A DNA stretch of 64,000 bases from Bacteroidales bacterium (GTDB lineage Bacteria; Bacteroidota; Bacteroidia; Bacteroidales; Muribaculaceae). The translations under genes were made by a program, and so were the position numbers. Below, one piece after another: positions 25,608-34,171 of the stretch. Position 1 is the stretch's first letter, and each line of letters starts with the position of its first letter. The stretch lies in assembly GCA_020860515.1 (NCBI GenBank), contig JAJBUG010000070.1, positions 1 through 64,000 on the forward strand. The letters run 5' to 3'. The notes beneath the pieces were generated by a model that saw only the letters and a list, made by a program, of their open reading frames with translations, ran no database searches and was not told the DNA's origin.

Positions 25608-27710
25608 ATGAGAAAATTTTTACTCCTTGTCATCTCTCTGATGACTGTAAGCATGGCTTTGGCCACAGTGACCAAGCATGCCAGTACAACCATCGCTCCC
25701 AACAAAATGGTACAAAAAGCCACCGCTGCTCCAATCGCCAAGGGCGAAGCCAAAGGTATCATCAAGGCAGAACAAATCCTTAATGCCACCACTACCGAGC
25801 GCACCATCACTCTCCGCAATGGCAAAACCATAACATCACGCATCTCCACTCTCGATATCAAAAGCCTTTCAAGAGTAAGTCGCTCTGAAGAGGAGATAAC
25901 CCCTCTTATTACTTTTACATATCCTGATGAAGAAGGAATGGTAATAATGGTAAGTAACGCCACGCTCTATCGCATAGATGGAGAGTCGGGCTTTACTGTG
26001 GGAAATAGTTATGAATACAACCCAGAATCGGTAGAACTTTACTGGGGTGTAGAACCTGGCAGTTACATTGCTGTTTCTACAGGAATTTGGGAAAGAGAGG
26101 AAAGTTTTGGTACAATTTATGCTCACACTTATGTTGACATTACAGCCGATACCGAAAGCATCAACATAGATTTTTCAAAGTGTACTAATGAAATTACAAT
26201 GAAGATGGAAATGCCAGATGGAAGTCTTTTCCCAGAAATGGATTTTGAAACCGGAGAGGGCACGGATGCTACCTTTACCTTTTCGGGCTTCGGAATTTCA
26301 GCATCTATGTGGACCTATACTTCATCTATGGTTGCACTTGCTGACAATTTTGATGAAGGTGTAACATACACCTGTCAATGCCTTTGTTCAGATTTTGAAA
26401 ATTTCAATATAATTTGTGGGGAAGCAGCCGTTTATTCACCTTTCTCAGGAAATATTGAAGGTACTTTGACTGCTGACAAATACAAATCAACAAGCCAAGA
26501 ATTTTGCATAAGCGAGGCAGAAAAATCCTATAACCAAGGGGGATTTTCATTCGCAACAAGTTCTTCACAAGGTACTTCCACTATGAACCTGCTTAGAGAA
26601 GGCATTTTCCCTCCAACCCTGGTGACACTTCAATATGCGCAACTCGAATCTGACGATATCTCGGGGTTTGCACTGGGTAGTATATATGGCTATAATGAAG
26701 ACACTTGGAATTTCTATACCAAGATGGGTGGTACCCTGGTGGATTATCAAGGTGAATCGGTATTTATTCCTTGTGATACCAGGTGGACTCAGGAAGATGG
26801 CACTTACAGCATTGTACCGACTGTGGATGCATTGATTCATCCAGTGGCCAAGGTAGCGGATCCATTGTTCTATTGCCCATTGTTGCCAAGTGCCTCTATA
26901 ATGCTTTGGTATTATGAGGAAGACAACACAATAGCAGAAATTAGTCTTGGCATGGGGCTTATGGGCGCTGCTAATGAATCAACCAATCCAACTGATGTTT
27001 TAGGATGCCTAAAGGGCGCACGTTATAATGGCGAAGAAATCGAACCTGCTGACCTTATTGGAAAAGAAATCTGGGGCTCGAAGTATGAGTTCGACTTTGA
27101 AGATTCAGAATTTCTTATGATGAACGAATATTCATTCAAAGCTGCCTCAACCATTGGTTTCGAGCTTCCTGGCACTGATGCAGAAGATACTCAAAATCCT
27201 AATATAGTAGGTTATTCAATGGCGGATGCCAATGGGTATATCACACCTGAGATAAAGCCTGGTGAGGCAGGCACATTTGCCGTGGTAACATACGATATGA
27301 ATGATTATTGGATGCAGACCACAGATTATACCGTAGAATTTGCTCTGCGAGCAAATGGCAGCGAGGAATGGATCTCGGTGCCTTGTGATGAAGAAACTGA
27401 TGAACTTTCGGGCTATCGCACCAGCACTGTCAACCTTGGAGTAGAGGAATTAGAGGAGGATACCTTCTATGATGTGCAGGTAACTGCGACTGATGCTGCC
27501 GGCAACTTTATCAAGAGTTCGATTAGCCCTGCTTTCTATTATGGTGCCAACCTTGGCATTGCCAAGGTGGAAAGCAATGGCGATGTGGTATCTTCGACTT
27601 ATGTTGACCTGCTTGGTCGCCCAGCATCGGCCAACACCCAGGGTATGCTAATTCGCACCGACCGCCTCAGCGACGGCACCACCCGCACCGTCAAGGTCAT
27701 CAATCGATAA
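25608..27710 (+). CDS. large secreted protein with a type IX-like C-terminal tail, paralogue A
   Basis: A 700-residue protein of unknown function. It has a signal peptide (MRKFLLLVISLMTVSMALA), a basic N-terminal spacer, and a long acidic beta-rich body (repeated themes PESVELYWGVEPGSYIAVST and FSKCTNEITMKMEMPDG). The last ~60 residues (GIAKVESNGDVVSSTYVDLL ... MLIRTDRLSDGTTRTVKVIN) resemble the type A sorting domain of the type IX secretion system, with its LGRP turn and final KV-I. It is intact and its paralogue lies at 29003-31103. The first ~180 bp and last ~450 bp of the two genes are almost identical while the middle has diverged, pointing to gene conversion. Expected location: cell surface or medium. 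Confidence 0.75.
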   Translation: MRKFLLLVISLMTVSMALATVTKHASTTIAPNKMVQKATAAPIAKGEAKGIIKAEQILNATTTERTITLRNGKTITSRISTLDIKSLSRVSRSEEEITPLITFTYPDEEGMVIMVSNATLYRIDGESGFTVGNSYEYNPESVELYWGVEPGSYIAVSTGIWEREESFGTIYAHTYVDITADTESINIDFSKCTNEITMKMEMPDGSLFPEMDFETGEGTDATFTFSGFGISASMWTYTSSMVALADNFDEGVTYTCQCLCSDFENFNIICGEAAVYSPFSGNIEGTLTADKYKSTSQEFCISEAEKSYNQGGFSFATSSSQGTSTMNLLREGIFPPTLVTLQYAQLESDDISGFALGSIYGYNEDTWNFYTKMGGTLVDYQGESVFIPCDTRWTQEDGTYSIVPTVDALIHPVAKVADPLFYCPLLPSASIMLWYYEEDNTIAEISLGMGLMGAANESTNPTDVLGCLKGARYNGEEIEPADLIGKEIWGSKYEFDFEDSEFLMMNEYSFKAASTIGFELPGTDAEDTQNPNIVGYSMADANGYITPEIKPGEAGTFAVVTYDMNDYWMQTTDYTVEFALRANGSEEWISVPCDEETDELSGYRTSTVNLGVEELEEDTFYDVQVTATDAAGNFIKSSISPAFYYGANLGIAKVESNGDVVSSTYVDLLGRPASANTQGMLIRTDRLSDGTTRTVKVINR

Positions 27711-27757
27711 GCCTCCCCTGCATTCTACAGACAAGAGGGATCATCAATAATTCACTT

Positions 27758-27820
27758 TAAAGTAAAGTTTTTCCTCATATCCAATCAAAAGCCAGCCTCC
27801 ATCAAAGGGCTGGCTTTTAT
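27758..27820 (+). terminator. intrinsic terminator after paralogue A, inside a duplicated 3' flank
   Basis: AAAAGCCAGCC (27787-27797) pairs with GGCTGGCTTTT (27808-27818). The 43 bp from 27758 to 27800 recur exactly at 31101-31143 behind paralogue B. Confidence 0.85.
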
Positions 27821-27865
27821 AATGTTTTCTATCGAATCGCGAACTTGTTGCCATGAACTGTCACA

Positions 27866-28726
27866 TCAGAGTTCTTTTATTTCTTCGGGCGATAAGCCTG
27901 TTACTAAAGATATTTTATCTATAGGGTCGCCATATTGCTTTAAAGCCCGTGCATTTTTTATCTTTTCCTCCTCTCTACCTTTTATTATGCCTACTTCTAT
28001 GCCTTCCTCGCGTGCGGTTACAATAACGTTGTAGTTGTCTCGCTGGCGCTTTAGGCTGGTCTCGTATGCCTCGTATTCTTCTGGTGAGAGCTTGCTCACT
28101 TCAGCCAACTGGAAAAAGCTGCGGAAAAGTTCGTCGTCAAGCCGTTCGGGGATTTCTGGCAACTTGGCGAGGTTCTTTATTACATAGAGCCAGTCCTCCT
28201 GGCGGTCGGAAAGATCTTCCTCTCGCTTGATAAACTTTGGCATCTCCAGGAATATGTAATTTAGCTTCTGGTAGAAGACATCACCTGTGCTGACATCCAC
28301 CAACTTCACATCATGTTTGTAGGCGGGGTTGTCGGCGTAGTCCCCCATGACGAAATTGAGGAAAGCCACCATGTAAACTCTTGGCAGCTGGTAGTTCCAT
28401 TCGCTGCCAGGCTCTGCCGCTTTCTGAATAGGGAAAGTTGAATAATAGACCGCCCTGTCGATAAAGAACCTCTGTTTGGAGTTCTGCATCTCCACTATGA
28501 TGTGACCTCCCTTATCTGTGGTGCAGTAAAGGTCATAAATGGCGTTTCTGTCGCCAGGAAGCAGACCAAGTTGTTCGGTGTTACGGTAAGTAATGTCAAC
28601 TATCTTGTCCTCTTCGCTGAGCAGTGAGTTTAAAAAGTTTATCAGGTAGCTCTTGCAACGATCGGAGCCGAACATCCTCTTGAATCCGAAATCTGTAAAC
28701 GGGTCGATGTATCTTTCTGTACACAT
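27866..28726 (-). CDS. Rpn-family recombination-promoting nuclease / putative transposase (PD-(D/E)XK)
   Basis: A 286-residue protein of the PF12784/Rpn type, annotated in Bacteroidota as 'PD-(D/E)XK nuclease family transposase'. Family marks are the N-terminal YIDPFTDFGFKRMFGSD, the nuclease core IYDLYCTTDKGGHIIVEMQ followed by FIDRAVYYSTFPIQKAA, and C-terminal EEGIEVGIIKGREEEKIKNA. Rpn proteins cut DNA and promote recA-independent recombination in E. coli, and some act in phage defence. I chose the ATG at 28726 (MCTERYIDPF); the longer frame lacks support. It is inserted between the two secreted paralogues, in opposite orientation. Confidence 0.85.
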   Translation of the reverse strand: MCTERYIDPFTDFGFKRMFGSDRCKSYLINFLNSLLSEEDKIVDITYRNTEQLGLLPGDRNAIYDLYCTTDKGGHIIVEMQNSKQRFFIDRAVYYSTFPIQKAAEPGSEWNYQLPRVYMVAFLNFVMGDYADNPAYKHDVKLVDVSTGDVFYQKLNYIFLEMPKFIKREEDLSDRQEDWLYVIKNLAKLPEIPERLDDELFRSFFQLAEVSKLSPEEYEAYETSLKRQRDNYNVIVTAREEGIEVGIIKGREEEKIKNARALKQYGDPIDKISLVTGLSPEEIKEL

Positions 28727-28774
28727 AACAATTAAAGTTGGGTTAATACTATAAGTTGAAATATTATCCTTTTG

Positions 28775-28782
28775 CAAAGATA
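28775..28782 (-). promoter_or_regulatory. Bacteroidota -7 box (TATCTTTG) for the Rpn-type gene
   Basis: The minus strand reads TTTTGCTATCTTTGC about 50 bases before the ATG at 28726. Confidence 0.5.
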
Positions 28783-28950
28783 GCAAAAAAATTCAATACT
28801 CCCAATAATCATATAAAATCTAACTTTTAACCTCCATCTTTTTTTGTTTCTGAAAAGTCAGAAAGTTATAAAATTTAGTCAAAATAAATAATTTGGTTGC
28901 TTTTTGAAATTTTTGTTTGATTTTTTGTAAAAACTTTAAATAAATATATG

Positions 28951-28958
28951 TAAATTTG
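28951..28958 (+). promoter_or_regulatory. Bacteroidota -7 box (TAAATTTG) for secreted paralogue B
   Basis: TAAATTTGC lies 45 bases before the ATG at 29003, and TTTTTTG-rich sequence sits about 25-30 bases upstream of it. Confidence 0.45.
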
Positions 28959-29002
28959 CAAATGCAAACCAAAATCATTGTATAACTAAAAACAATCAGA
29001 GT

Positions 29003-29458
29003 ATGAGAAAATTTTTACTCCTTGTCATCTCTCTGATGACTGTAAGCATGGCTTTGGCCACTGTGACCAAGCACACCAGTACAACATTCGCTCCCAACCA
29101 CATGGCCCAGAAAGCAACAGCAGCTCCAATAGCCAAGAGCGAAGCCAAAGGTATCATTAAGGCAGAACAAATCCTTAATGCCACCACCACCGAGCGCACA
29201 ATCACTCTCCGCAATGGCAAGACCGTAACATCGCGCATCTCTACTCCTGCCGTCAACCGCAATTCACGTATAAGTCGCGCCGACGAAGAGGTAAACCCAC
29301 TCATTACCTTTACTTATCCCGAGGATGAAGGCCTTTACATCTTGGTATTCGATGTAGTGCTCTATCCAACTGATGGGGGGCTGGAGCTTTTCCACAGGAG
29401 ATGCTTGGGAATATTTCCCAGAATCGGTAGAGCTTTACTGGGGAGTAGAGCCGGGTAG
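29003..29458 (+). CDS. large secreted protein paralogue B, N-terminal part ending at a frameshift
   Basis: This frame encodes the same signal peptide as paralogue A (MRKFLLLVISLMTVSMALA) and about 125 residues that align with it, up to LYPTDGG. It then runs out of frame to a stop at 29458. The break is a six-G run at 29375-29380; with five Gs the frame would read DGGWSFSTGDAWEYFPESVE and continue into the next entry. It is probably one gene of about 700 residues. Confidence 0.8.
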   Translation: MRKFLLLVISLMTVSMALATVTKHTSTTFAPNHMAQKATAAPIAKSEAKGIIKAEQILNATTTERTITLRNGKTVTSRISTPAVNRNSRISRADEEVNPLITFTYPEDEGLYILVFDVVLYPTDGGLELFHRRCLGIFPRIGRALLGSRAG

Positions 29459-31103
29459 TTACATCGCTGTTTCTACGGGTAATTGGTCAACTGATGAAAG
29501 CTTTGGCACCATCTATGCTCATACTTATGTCGATGTTACAGCTGATACCGAAACTATCAATATCGACTTTTCAAAGTGCACTAATGAAATAACAATGAAG
29601 ATGGAAATGCCGGATGGTAGTCTTTTCCCAGAACCAGACCCTGAAACGGGTGAAAGCGTTGATGCTACATTTACCTTCTCAGGCTTCGGCATTTCTTCGA
29701 TGATGTGGACTGATACTCCATCGATGGTTGCTCTGGCCGACAACTTTGACGAGGGCGTAACCTATACATGCCAGTGCACATATCCTGAATTTGATAAATT
29801 CAATATAATTTCAGGGGAGACAGCAGTGTATTCACCTTTCACTGGAAATGTTGAAGGCACTTTGACCGCTGATCAATATCAGTCGGCAAGCCAAGATTTC
29901 TGCCTTAGTGAGGCTGAAATGTCGTATGGTCAAGGGGGAATTTCGTTTGCCACATCATCCTCAAATAGCTCCAGCTCGATGGCCATGCTAAGAGATGGCA
30001 TATTGCCTCCGACACAAGTGACAGCTCAATATGCGCAGCCAGAGTCTGACGATGTTTCAGGTTATGCCTTAGGTGTCGTATATGGTTTTAATGAAGACAC
30101 TTGGGATTTCTATACTAAAATGGGAGGACTTGTGGTGGATTACCAAGGTGAAACCATGTACATTCCTGATGCCATGTGGGACCAAGAGGATGGGTCTTAT
30201 GGCCTAATGCCCACGGTGGATGCATTGATTCATCCAGTGGCCAAGGTAGCCGATCCTTTGTTCTATTGCCCTTTGTTGCCAAGTGCCGCAGCGATGCTTT
30301 GGTACTACGAGGAGGACAACACAATTGCAGAGATCAGCATTGGAATGAGCCTTATGGGCGCAGCTAACGAGTCAACCAATCCAACGGATGTTTTAGCCTG
30401 TCTAAAGGGCGCTCGCTATAATGGGGAAGAAATCGAGCCTGCTGACCTTATTGGCAAGGAAATCTGGGGCTCGAAGTATGAGTTTGACTTTGAAGATTCA
30501 GAGTTCCTTTTGATGAACGAATATTCATTCAAAGCTGCCTCAACCATTGGTTTCGAGCTTCCTGACACTGATGCAGAAGATACATCAAATCCTAATATAG
30601 TAGGTTATTCAATGGCAGATGCCAATGGTTATATCACACCTGAGATGAAGCCTGGTGAGGCAGGCACATTTGCTGTGGTAACATACGATATGAATGATTA
30701 TTGGATGCAGACCACAGATTATACCGTAGAATTTGCTCTGCGAGCAAATGGCAGCGAGGAATGGATCTCGGTGCCTTGTGATGAAGAAACTGATGAACTT
30801 TCGGGCTATCGCACCAGCACTGTCAACCTTGGAGTAGAGGAATTAGAGGAGGATACCTTCTATGATGTGCAGGTAACTGCGACTGATGCTGCCGGCAACT
30901 TTATCAAGAGTTCGATTAGCCCTGCTTTCTATTATGGTGCCAACCTTGGCATTGCCAAGGTGGAAAGCAATGGCGATGTGGTATCATCGAGTTATGTTGA
31001 CCTACTGGGTCGCCCAGCATCGGCCAACACCCAGGGTATGCTAATTCGCACCGATCGCCTCAGCGACGGCACCACTCGCACCGTCAAGGTCATCAACCGT
31101 TAA
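29373..31103 (+). CDS. large secreted protein paralogue B, main part after the frameshift
   Basis: This 576-residue frame aligns with paralogue A from about residue 130 to the end, including YFPESVELYWGVEPGSYIAV and the type IX-like tail (GIAKVESNGDVVSSSYVDLL ... RTVKVIN). The nominal ATG at 29373 overlaps the G run and has no signal peptide, so it is not the natural start. The C-terminal ~150 codons are nearly identical to paralogue A at the DNA level, whereas the central region shows many synonymous and amino-acid changes. The stop TAA merges into the duplicated flank that starts at 31101. Confidence 0.8.
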   Translation: MGGWSFSTGDAWEYFPESVELYWGVEPGSYIAVSTGNWSTDESFGTIYAHTYVDVTADTETINIDFSKCTNEITMKMEMPDGSLFPEPDPETGESVDATFTFSGFGISSMMWTDTPSMVALADNFDEGVTYTCQCTYPEFDKFNIISGETAVYSPFTGNVEGTLTADQYQSASQDFCLSEAEMSYGQGGISFATSSSNSSSSMAMLRDGILPPTQVTAQYAQPESDDVSGYALGVVYGFNEDTWDFYTKMGGLVVDYQGETMYIPDAMWDQEDGSYGLMPTVDALIHPVAKVADPLFYCPLLPSAAAMLWYYEEDNTIAEISIGMSLMGAANESTNPTDVLACLKGARYNGEEIEPADLIGKEIWGSKYEFDFEDSEFLLMNEYSFKAASTIGFELPDTDAEDTSNPNIVGYSMADANGYITPEMKPGEAGTFAVVTYDMNDYWMQTTDYTVEFALRANGSEEWISVPCDEETDELSGYRTSTVNLGVEELEEDTFYDVQVTATDAAGNFIKSSISPAFYYGANLGIAKVESNGDVVSSSYVDLLGRPASANTQGMLIRTDRLSDGTTRTVKVINR

Positions 31104-31236
31104 AGTAAAGTTTTTCCTCATATCCAATCAAAAGCCAGCCTCCCCACAAAGCTGGCTTTAAAGAAATATCCAATCCCTGCTTTGTGACTTTCTTTAGATC
31201 CTTCTTAAATTGAGAGGAGTAATCAAATTCGTACAT
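31093..31236 (-). pseudogene. truncated YafQ/RelE-type toxin remnant
   Basis: The frame begins MYEFDYSSQFKKDLKKVTKQ GLDISL, which is the usual N-terminus of YafQ-type ribosome-dependent mRNA interferases. After about 26 residues it runs into the terminator and coding sequence of the opposite-strand paralogue B and ends at 47 residues. A complete toxin is about 90 residues, so roughly 65 residues including the catalytic C-terminal part are missing. It overlaps the antitoxin stop by one base (TAATG), as in functional operons. The break coincides with the right edge of the duplicated 3' flank. Confidence 0.7.
31101..31160 (+). terminator. duplicated 3' flank and terminator after paralogue B
   Basis: The exact copy of 27758-27800 runs from 31101 to 31143. 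AAAGCCAGC (31131-31139) pairs with GCTGGCTTT (31151-31159). Confidence 0.8.
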
Positions 31237-31478
31237 TATCCTAAAATTTGATTAAACAAGTCTTCTACTGAGGAAGCGTGGGTCACTCTTCCCTCTTCAC
31301 AATCCCTAATAGCCTGAATGGTACATTCATTAGGAACATACTCTTCTTCATCTAATAAAGTCTGAGAGTTGGACTTCGTTGGTTTAAGAATCCAACCCAT
31401 TCTTTTGACCATTTCCTTAAACATAGTAGAGTCAGTGCCTTTAGGCACTTCTACCACATAGGTATTACAATTATTCAT
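31236..31478 (-). CDS. antitoxin-like protein of a decayed type II toxin-antitoxin pair
   Basis: An 80-residue protein (MNNCNTYVVEVPKGTDSTMF ... EDLFNQILG). Its start (VVEVPKGTDSTMFKEMVKRM) is followed by a helix resembling small RelB/ParD-like antitoxins that bind DNA and wrap a YafQ partner. It directly precedes the truncated toxin, with a 1-base overlap. An antitoxin left without its toxin can persist as an immunity gene against related systems, or as a repressor. Family name is uncertain; the operon arrangement is the main evidence. Confidence 0.6.
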   Translation of the reverse strand: MNNCNTYVVEVPKGTDSTMFKEMVKRMGWILKPTKSNSQTLLDEEEYVPNECTIQAIRDCEEGRVTHASSVEDLFNQILG

Positions 31479-31591
31479 TATTATCGATATTAAGTGTAGT
31501 TTTGTAAATCTTCTTTTTGGGTTTGTGTTGCAAAATTAATTATTCTTTTTCTTATTAACAAATTTGATTGATGTTTTTCCCTACCCCCTTA

Positions 31592-31620
31592 CAAAATCGG
31601 TGCCAATGGCACCGATTTTG
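31592..31620. terminator. bidirectional hairpin between the antitoxin promoter region and the GH43 gene
   Basis: CAAAATCGGTGCC (31592-31604) pairs perfectly with 31608-31620 around the loop AAT. A/T runs inside the stem ends let it work in both directions, mainly for the minus-strand GH43 gene. Confidence 0.75.
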
Positions 31621-31705
31621 TGGTTGTTGAGTGCATTGTGGAAGCTATTGGAAAGAATCCCGCTGGGATTCAAGAACAAGTGTTCTCCGTGGCTCCGTGG
31701 TGAAT

Positions 31706-33295
31706 TTAATCGAAGGAGAACGAGTAGAGGTCGCAGATGGAGACGCCTTTCTGTGGAGAGCTGAAGAGCAGGAATAGCGGTTGCTTGCCTTTAATGGAGC
31801 CAAGGCCTGTAAGGGTTGTGCTCAGCGTGGTAGGCGCTTTGTTAGTATTGGCATCTATAGCGAAAGAACCAACCTCGATGCCTCCCTCTGCGGCAGTTGG
31901 TGCCACAGCCATCACCTTGATCTCGCCAGCAATCCCCTTGGGCATGATTTCGATGCTCATTGGCAGCTCAGAAGCACCAGAAAGAGTGTCAAAGTTGAAA
32001 TACTTGTAGCCTACGGTAGAGCCATCAGTATTATTCACCACTGGCGTAGAGCGCAGCTTCACATCGCTGTTGGCGCTGCGCGGATTGCCAGGATAATAAG
32101 TGGGAGTAATGTAGCTGCCGCTGTAGATAAAGCTGGGCCATGCGTGGATAGCAGGCTCAGGACCAGTGTAATAGCAAGCGATGCCAGCTGGATAGCTGCC
32201 CTGAAGAGGCAAGCCTTCGATCTGGAATCCCTCGCTGGTATATTCACCCTCAGAAATCACTACCTTGCCATCAGCTGTCACCTCCACATCAATCGGAGCC
32301 ACCATCGCTTGGCGCGAAAATTCATTCAGTCCCGTCTGGCGGTGATAGAACACATACCACTGGTCACCTACCTTGGCAATGCTGCCATGGGTGTTGCCGC
32401 TTGGGGTGGCGGTGGATATTACGGTGCCATCAGCAAGAGTCTTGCGTCCGCGACCGTCGATGATAGTGCCACCATAGGTGAACGGACCCAGCGGATTGTC
32501 ACCGTAGCAATAAGCTAAGGTGTAATTGCTGCCAGGAAGACCGAAATCGCCATCTGCGCTCCAGCGGCTGTAAATCAGCACATACTTGCCATCGATCTTG
32601 CGCATCGACGAGGCCTCGTAGAAGCGGTCTACGCCCTCCTGCGTAAATCCGGAAATCAAATTCTGCACCACCTCGGTGCCTGGCTTAACGGTTGCCATGG
32701 TGGCTGGGTCGAGCTCGGCTCCATTGCTGGTGCCAAAGCCCCAATAGGCATACACTCGGCCATCATCATCCACAAACACTGCCGGGTCGAAACCCAATGG
32801 ACCTTCGGCTTGGTCGGGAGCATCCGCTTTCCAGTTGCACACCTCGAATGGACCATCGGGCCGCTTGCTCTTGGCCACTTGGCCGTTGCGACCGCCAGCT
32901 TGGTTGTTGGGATAGAGATAATATGTCTTAGATCCATCAGCCTCAGTCACTAATGCCACATCAGGTGCGTAGAGCACATCGCCGATAACGCCAGGGTTGA
33001 GTGGATTGCCGTTAGCGTCGAAGCGGCTCTCGAAGATTACTCCGTCGTAGCGCCAATTGTTAGGGTCATCAACTGGTGCCGACCATACTACTTGCTCGCG
33101 ACCGCAGTATTCCGTCACCAGCGAATCGTGGCTGCCATATACATACACTCGGTATTGGCCTGGATTGTCGGGATCTTCAAACACATAAGGCTCACCATCA
33201 GGGATATACTCCCACAATGGCAGGTATGGATTTACAGCGTCTGCAACCGATATGGCCGATGCAGCTAAGGCAAAAGCAAGTAGTTTTTTAATCAT
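31706..33295 (-). CDS. glycoside hydrolase family 43 protein (beta-xylosidase / alpha-arabinofuranosidase type)
   Basis: A 529-residue secreted glycosidase with a signal peptide (MIKKLLAFALAASAISVADA). The five-bladed propeller domain spans about 30-350. The usual GH43 acidic triad is probably represented by GEPYVFEDPD/VYVYGSHD near the start, YAPDVALV, and DRFYEASSMRKIDGKYVLIY. The C-terminal ~150 residues form a beta-sandwich, likely a CBM6-type carbohydrate-binding module. I chose the ATG at 33295 because it begins the signal peptide; the 19 extra residues from 33352 are encoded by the CACGGAGA repeat. Exact substrate is unknown. It is unlinked to a SusCD operon; the nearest ends 14 kb away. 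Confidence 0.88.
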   Translation of the reverse strand: MIKKLLAFALAASAISVADAVNPYLPLWEYIPDGEPYVFEDPDNPGQYRVYVYGSHDSLVTEYCGREQVVWSAPVDDPNNWRYDGVIFESRFDANGNPLNPGVIGDVLYAPDVALVTEADGSKTYYLYPNNQAGGRNGQVAKSKRPDGPFEVCNWKADAPDQAEGPLGFDPAVFVDDDGRVYAYWGFGTSNGAELDPATMATVKPGTEVVQNLISGFTQEGVDRFYEASSMRKIDGKYVLIYSRWSADGDFGLPGSNYTLAYCYGDNPLGPFTYGGTIIDGRGRKTLADGTVISTATPSGNTHGSIAKVGDQWYVFYHRQTGLNEFSRQAMVAPIDVEVTADGKVVISEGEYTSEGFQIEGLPLQGSYPAGIACYYTGPEPAIHAWPSFIYSGSYITPTYYPGNPRSANSDVKLRSTPVVNNTDGSTVGYKYFNFDTLSGASELPMSIEIMPKGIAGEIKVMAVAPTAAEGGIEVGSFAIDANTNKAPTTLSTTLTGLGSIKGKQPLFLLFSSPQKGVSICDLYSFSFD

Positions 33296-33330
33296 GGTCG
33301 AAAAATTTTTTGCAAATATAGCAAAAAAAC

Positions 33331-33394
33331 ACCACGGAGACACGGAGAACACGGAGAAAAATTAAAATCTCCGTGTTCTCCGTGTCTCCGTGGT
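33331..33394. repeat. 27-bp perfect inverted repeat built from CACGGAGA units
   Basis: The arms are 33331-33357 and 33368-33394, perfectly complementary, with a 10-base A/T loop. Each arm is itself repetitive (ACCACGGAGACACGGAGAAC...). Related CTCCGTGGCTCCGTGGTG occurs at 31685-31702, at the 3' end of GH43, so the gene is bracketed. It may terminate the deaminase transcript (minus strand) or be a mobile repeat. Confidence 0.9.
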
Positions 33395-33405
33395 AAAAAA
33401 AATAT

Positions 33406-33939
33406 TTAATACTTTACCTTGTCCTCTTTGGCAGCCCATTTTTCGAAGGCGCGGATTGTATGCTCGTTGCTGATGCGGATGCAGGGTATCATTCGCTCCA
33501 TCTTAGCCTTTTCGAACTCCTTGTAGATAAAGTTGTCGCTGAAGTCAATGGCAGCGGCATCCTCCTGGGTGTTGCCATAATAAATCTTCTTCACATGGGC
33601 CCAGTAGAGTGCGCTCAGACACATGGGGCACGGCTCGCATGAAGAATACACGATGCAATCCTCGAGCAAGAAAGTCTTAAGCTTCTTGCAAGCTCGCCGA
33701 ATGGCATTGATTTCAGCGTGGGCGGTGGGATCGTTGCTGAGAGTCACGGTGTTGAGACCAGTGGCTATGATCTTGCCGTCCTTCACTATTAGGGCGGCGA
33801 AGGGGCCTCCGCCCTTGTCGATGTTCTGCTCGGCCAGTTCGCCAGCCAGGCGCATATAATCGCTATCGCTTGCTTTCTTCAGCCGCCCCATGGTGGCAAC
33901 CTTGAGGCCGGTCTTTATTTTCTTGATTGTTTCTCCCAT
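33406..33939 (-). CDS. nucleoside/nucleobase deaminase, probably guanine deaminase
   Basis: A zinc-dependent cytidine-deaminase-fold enzyme that most likely converts guanine to xanthine. It has 177 residues from the ATG at 33939 (MGETIKKIKTG); the ATG at 33891 (MGRLKKASDS) is a possible shorter start. The zinc and catalytic motifs are intact: TAHAEINAIRRACKKL (His and Glu) and SSCEPCPMCLSALYWAHVKK (PCxxC). The C-terminal IDFSDNFIYKEFEKAKMERM and final aromatic closely match the B. subtilis GuaD type rather than tRNA-specific TadA. Single gene. Confidence 0.85.
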   Translation of the reverse strand: MGETIKKIKTGLKVATMGRLKKASDSDYMRLAGELAEQNIDKGGGPFAALIVKDGKIIATGLNTVTLSNDPTAHAEINAIRRACKKLKTFLLEDCIVYSSCEPCPMCLSALYWAHVKKIYYGNTQEDAAAIDFSDNFIYKEFEKAKMERMIPCIRISNEHTIRAFEKWAAKEDKVKY

Positions 33940-34116
33940 GATAATAACGCTTTGATATTTGGTATATAAACATAACAATTAACCTAAGTGTTTTATTATT
34001 CTAATGGTTTAAAAGAAATGGTTTGGATGGTTTGAGTAAAAGGTTGAAAAAATACAAAAATTTTTTGAAAAGTATATTTGTAGAGCGTTAGGAATCGAAA
34101 TGCCAAATTTTTTTTG

Positions 34117-34124
34117 TAATTTTG
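34117..34124 (+). promoter_or_regulatory. Bacteroidota -7 box (TAATTTTG) for carAB
   Basis: TAATTTTGC lies 48 bases before the carA ATG at 34172. A second candidate, TATATTTG, occurs at 34074-34081. Confidence 0.5.
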
Positions 34125-34171
34125 CAGGAATATTTTAACGCTTGATTTTAACGTTTAAGTCAACACTGCGT

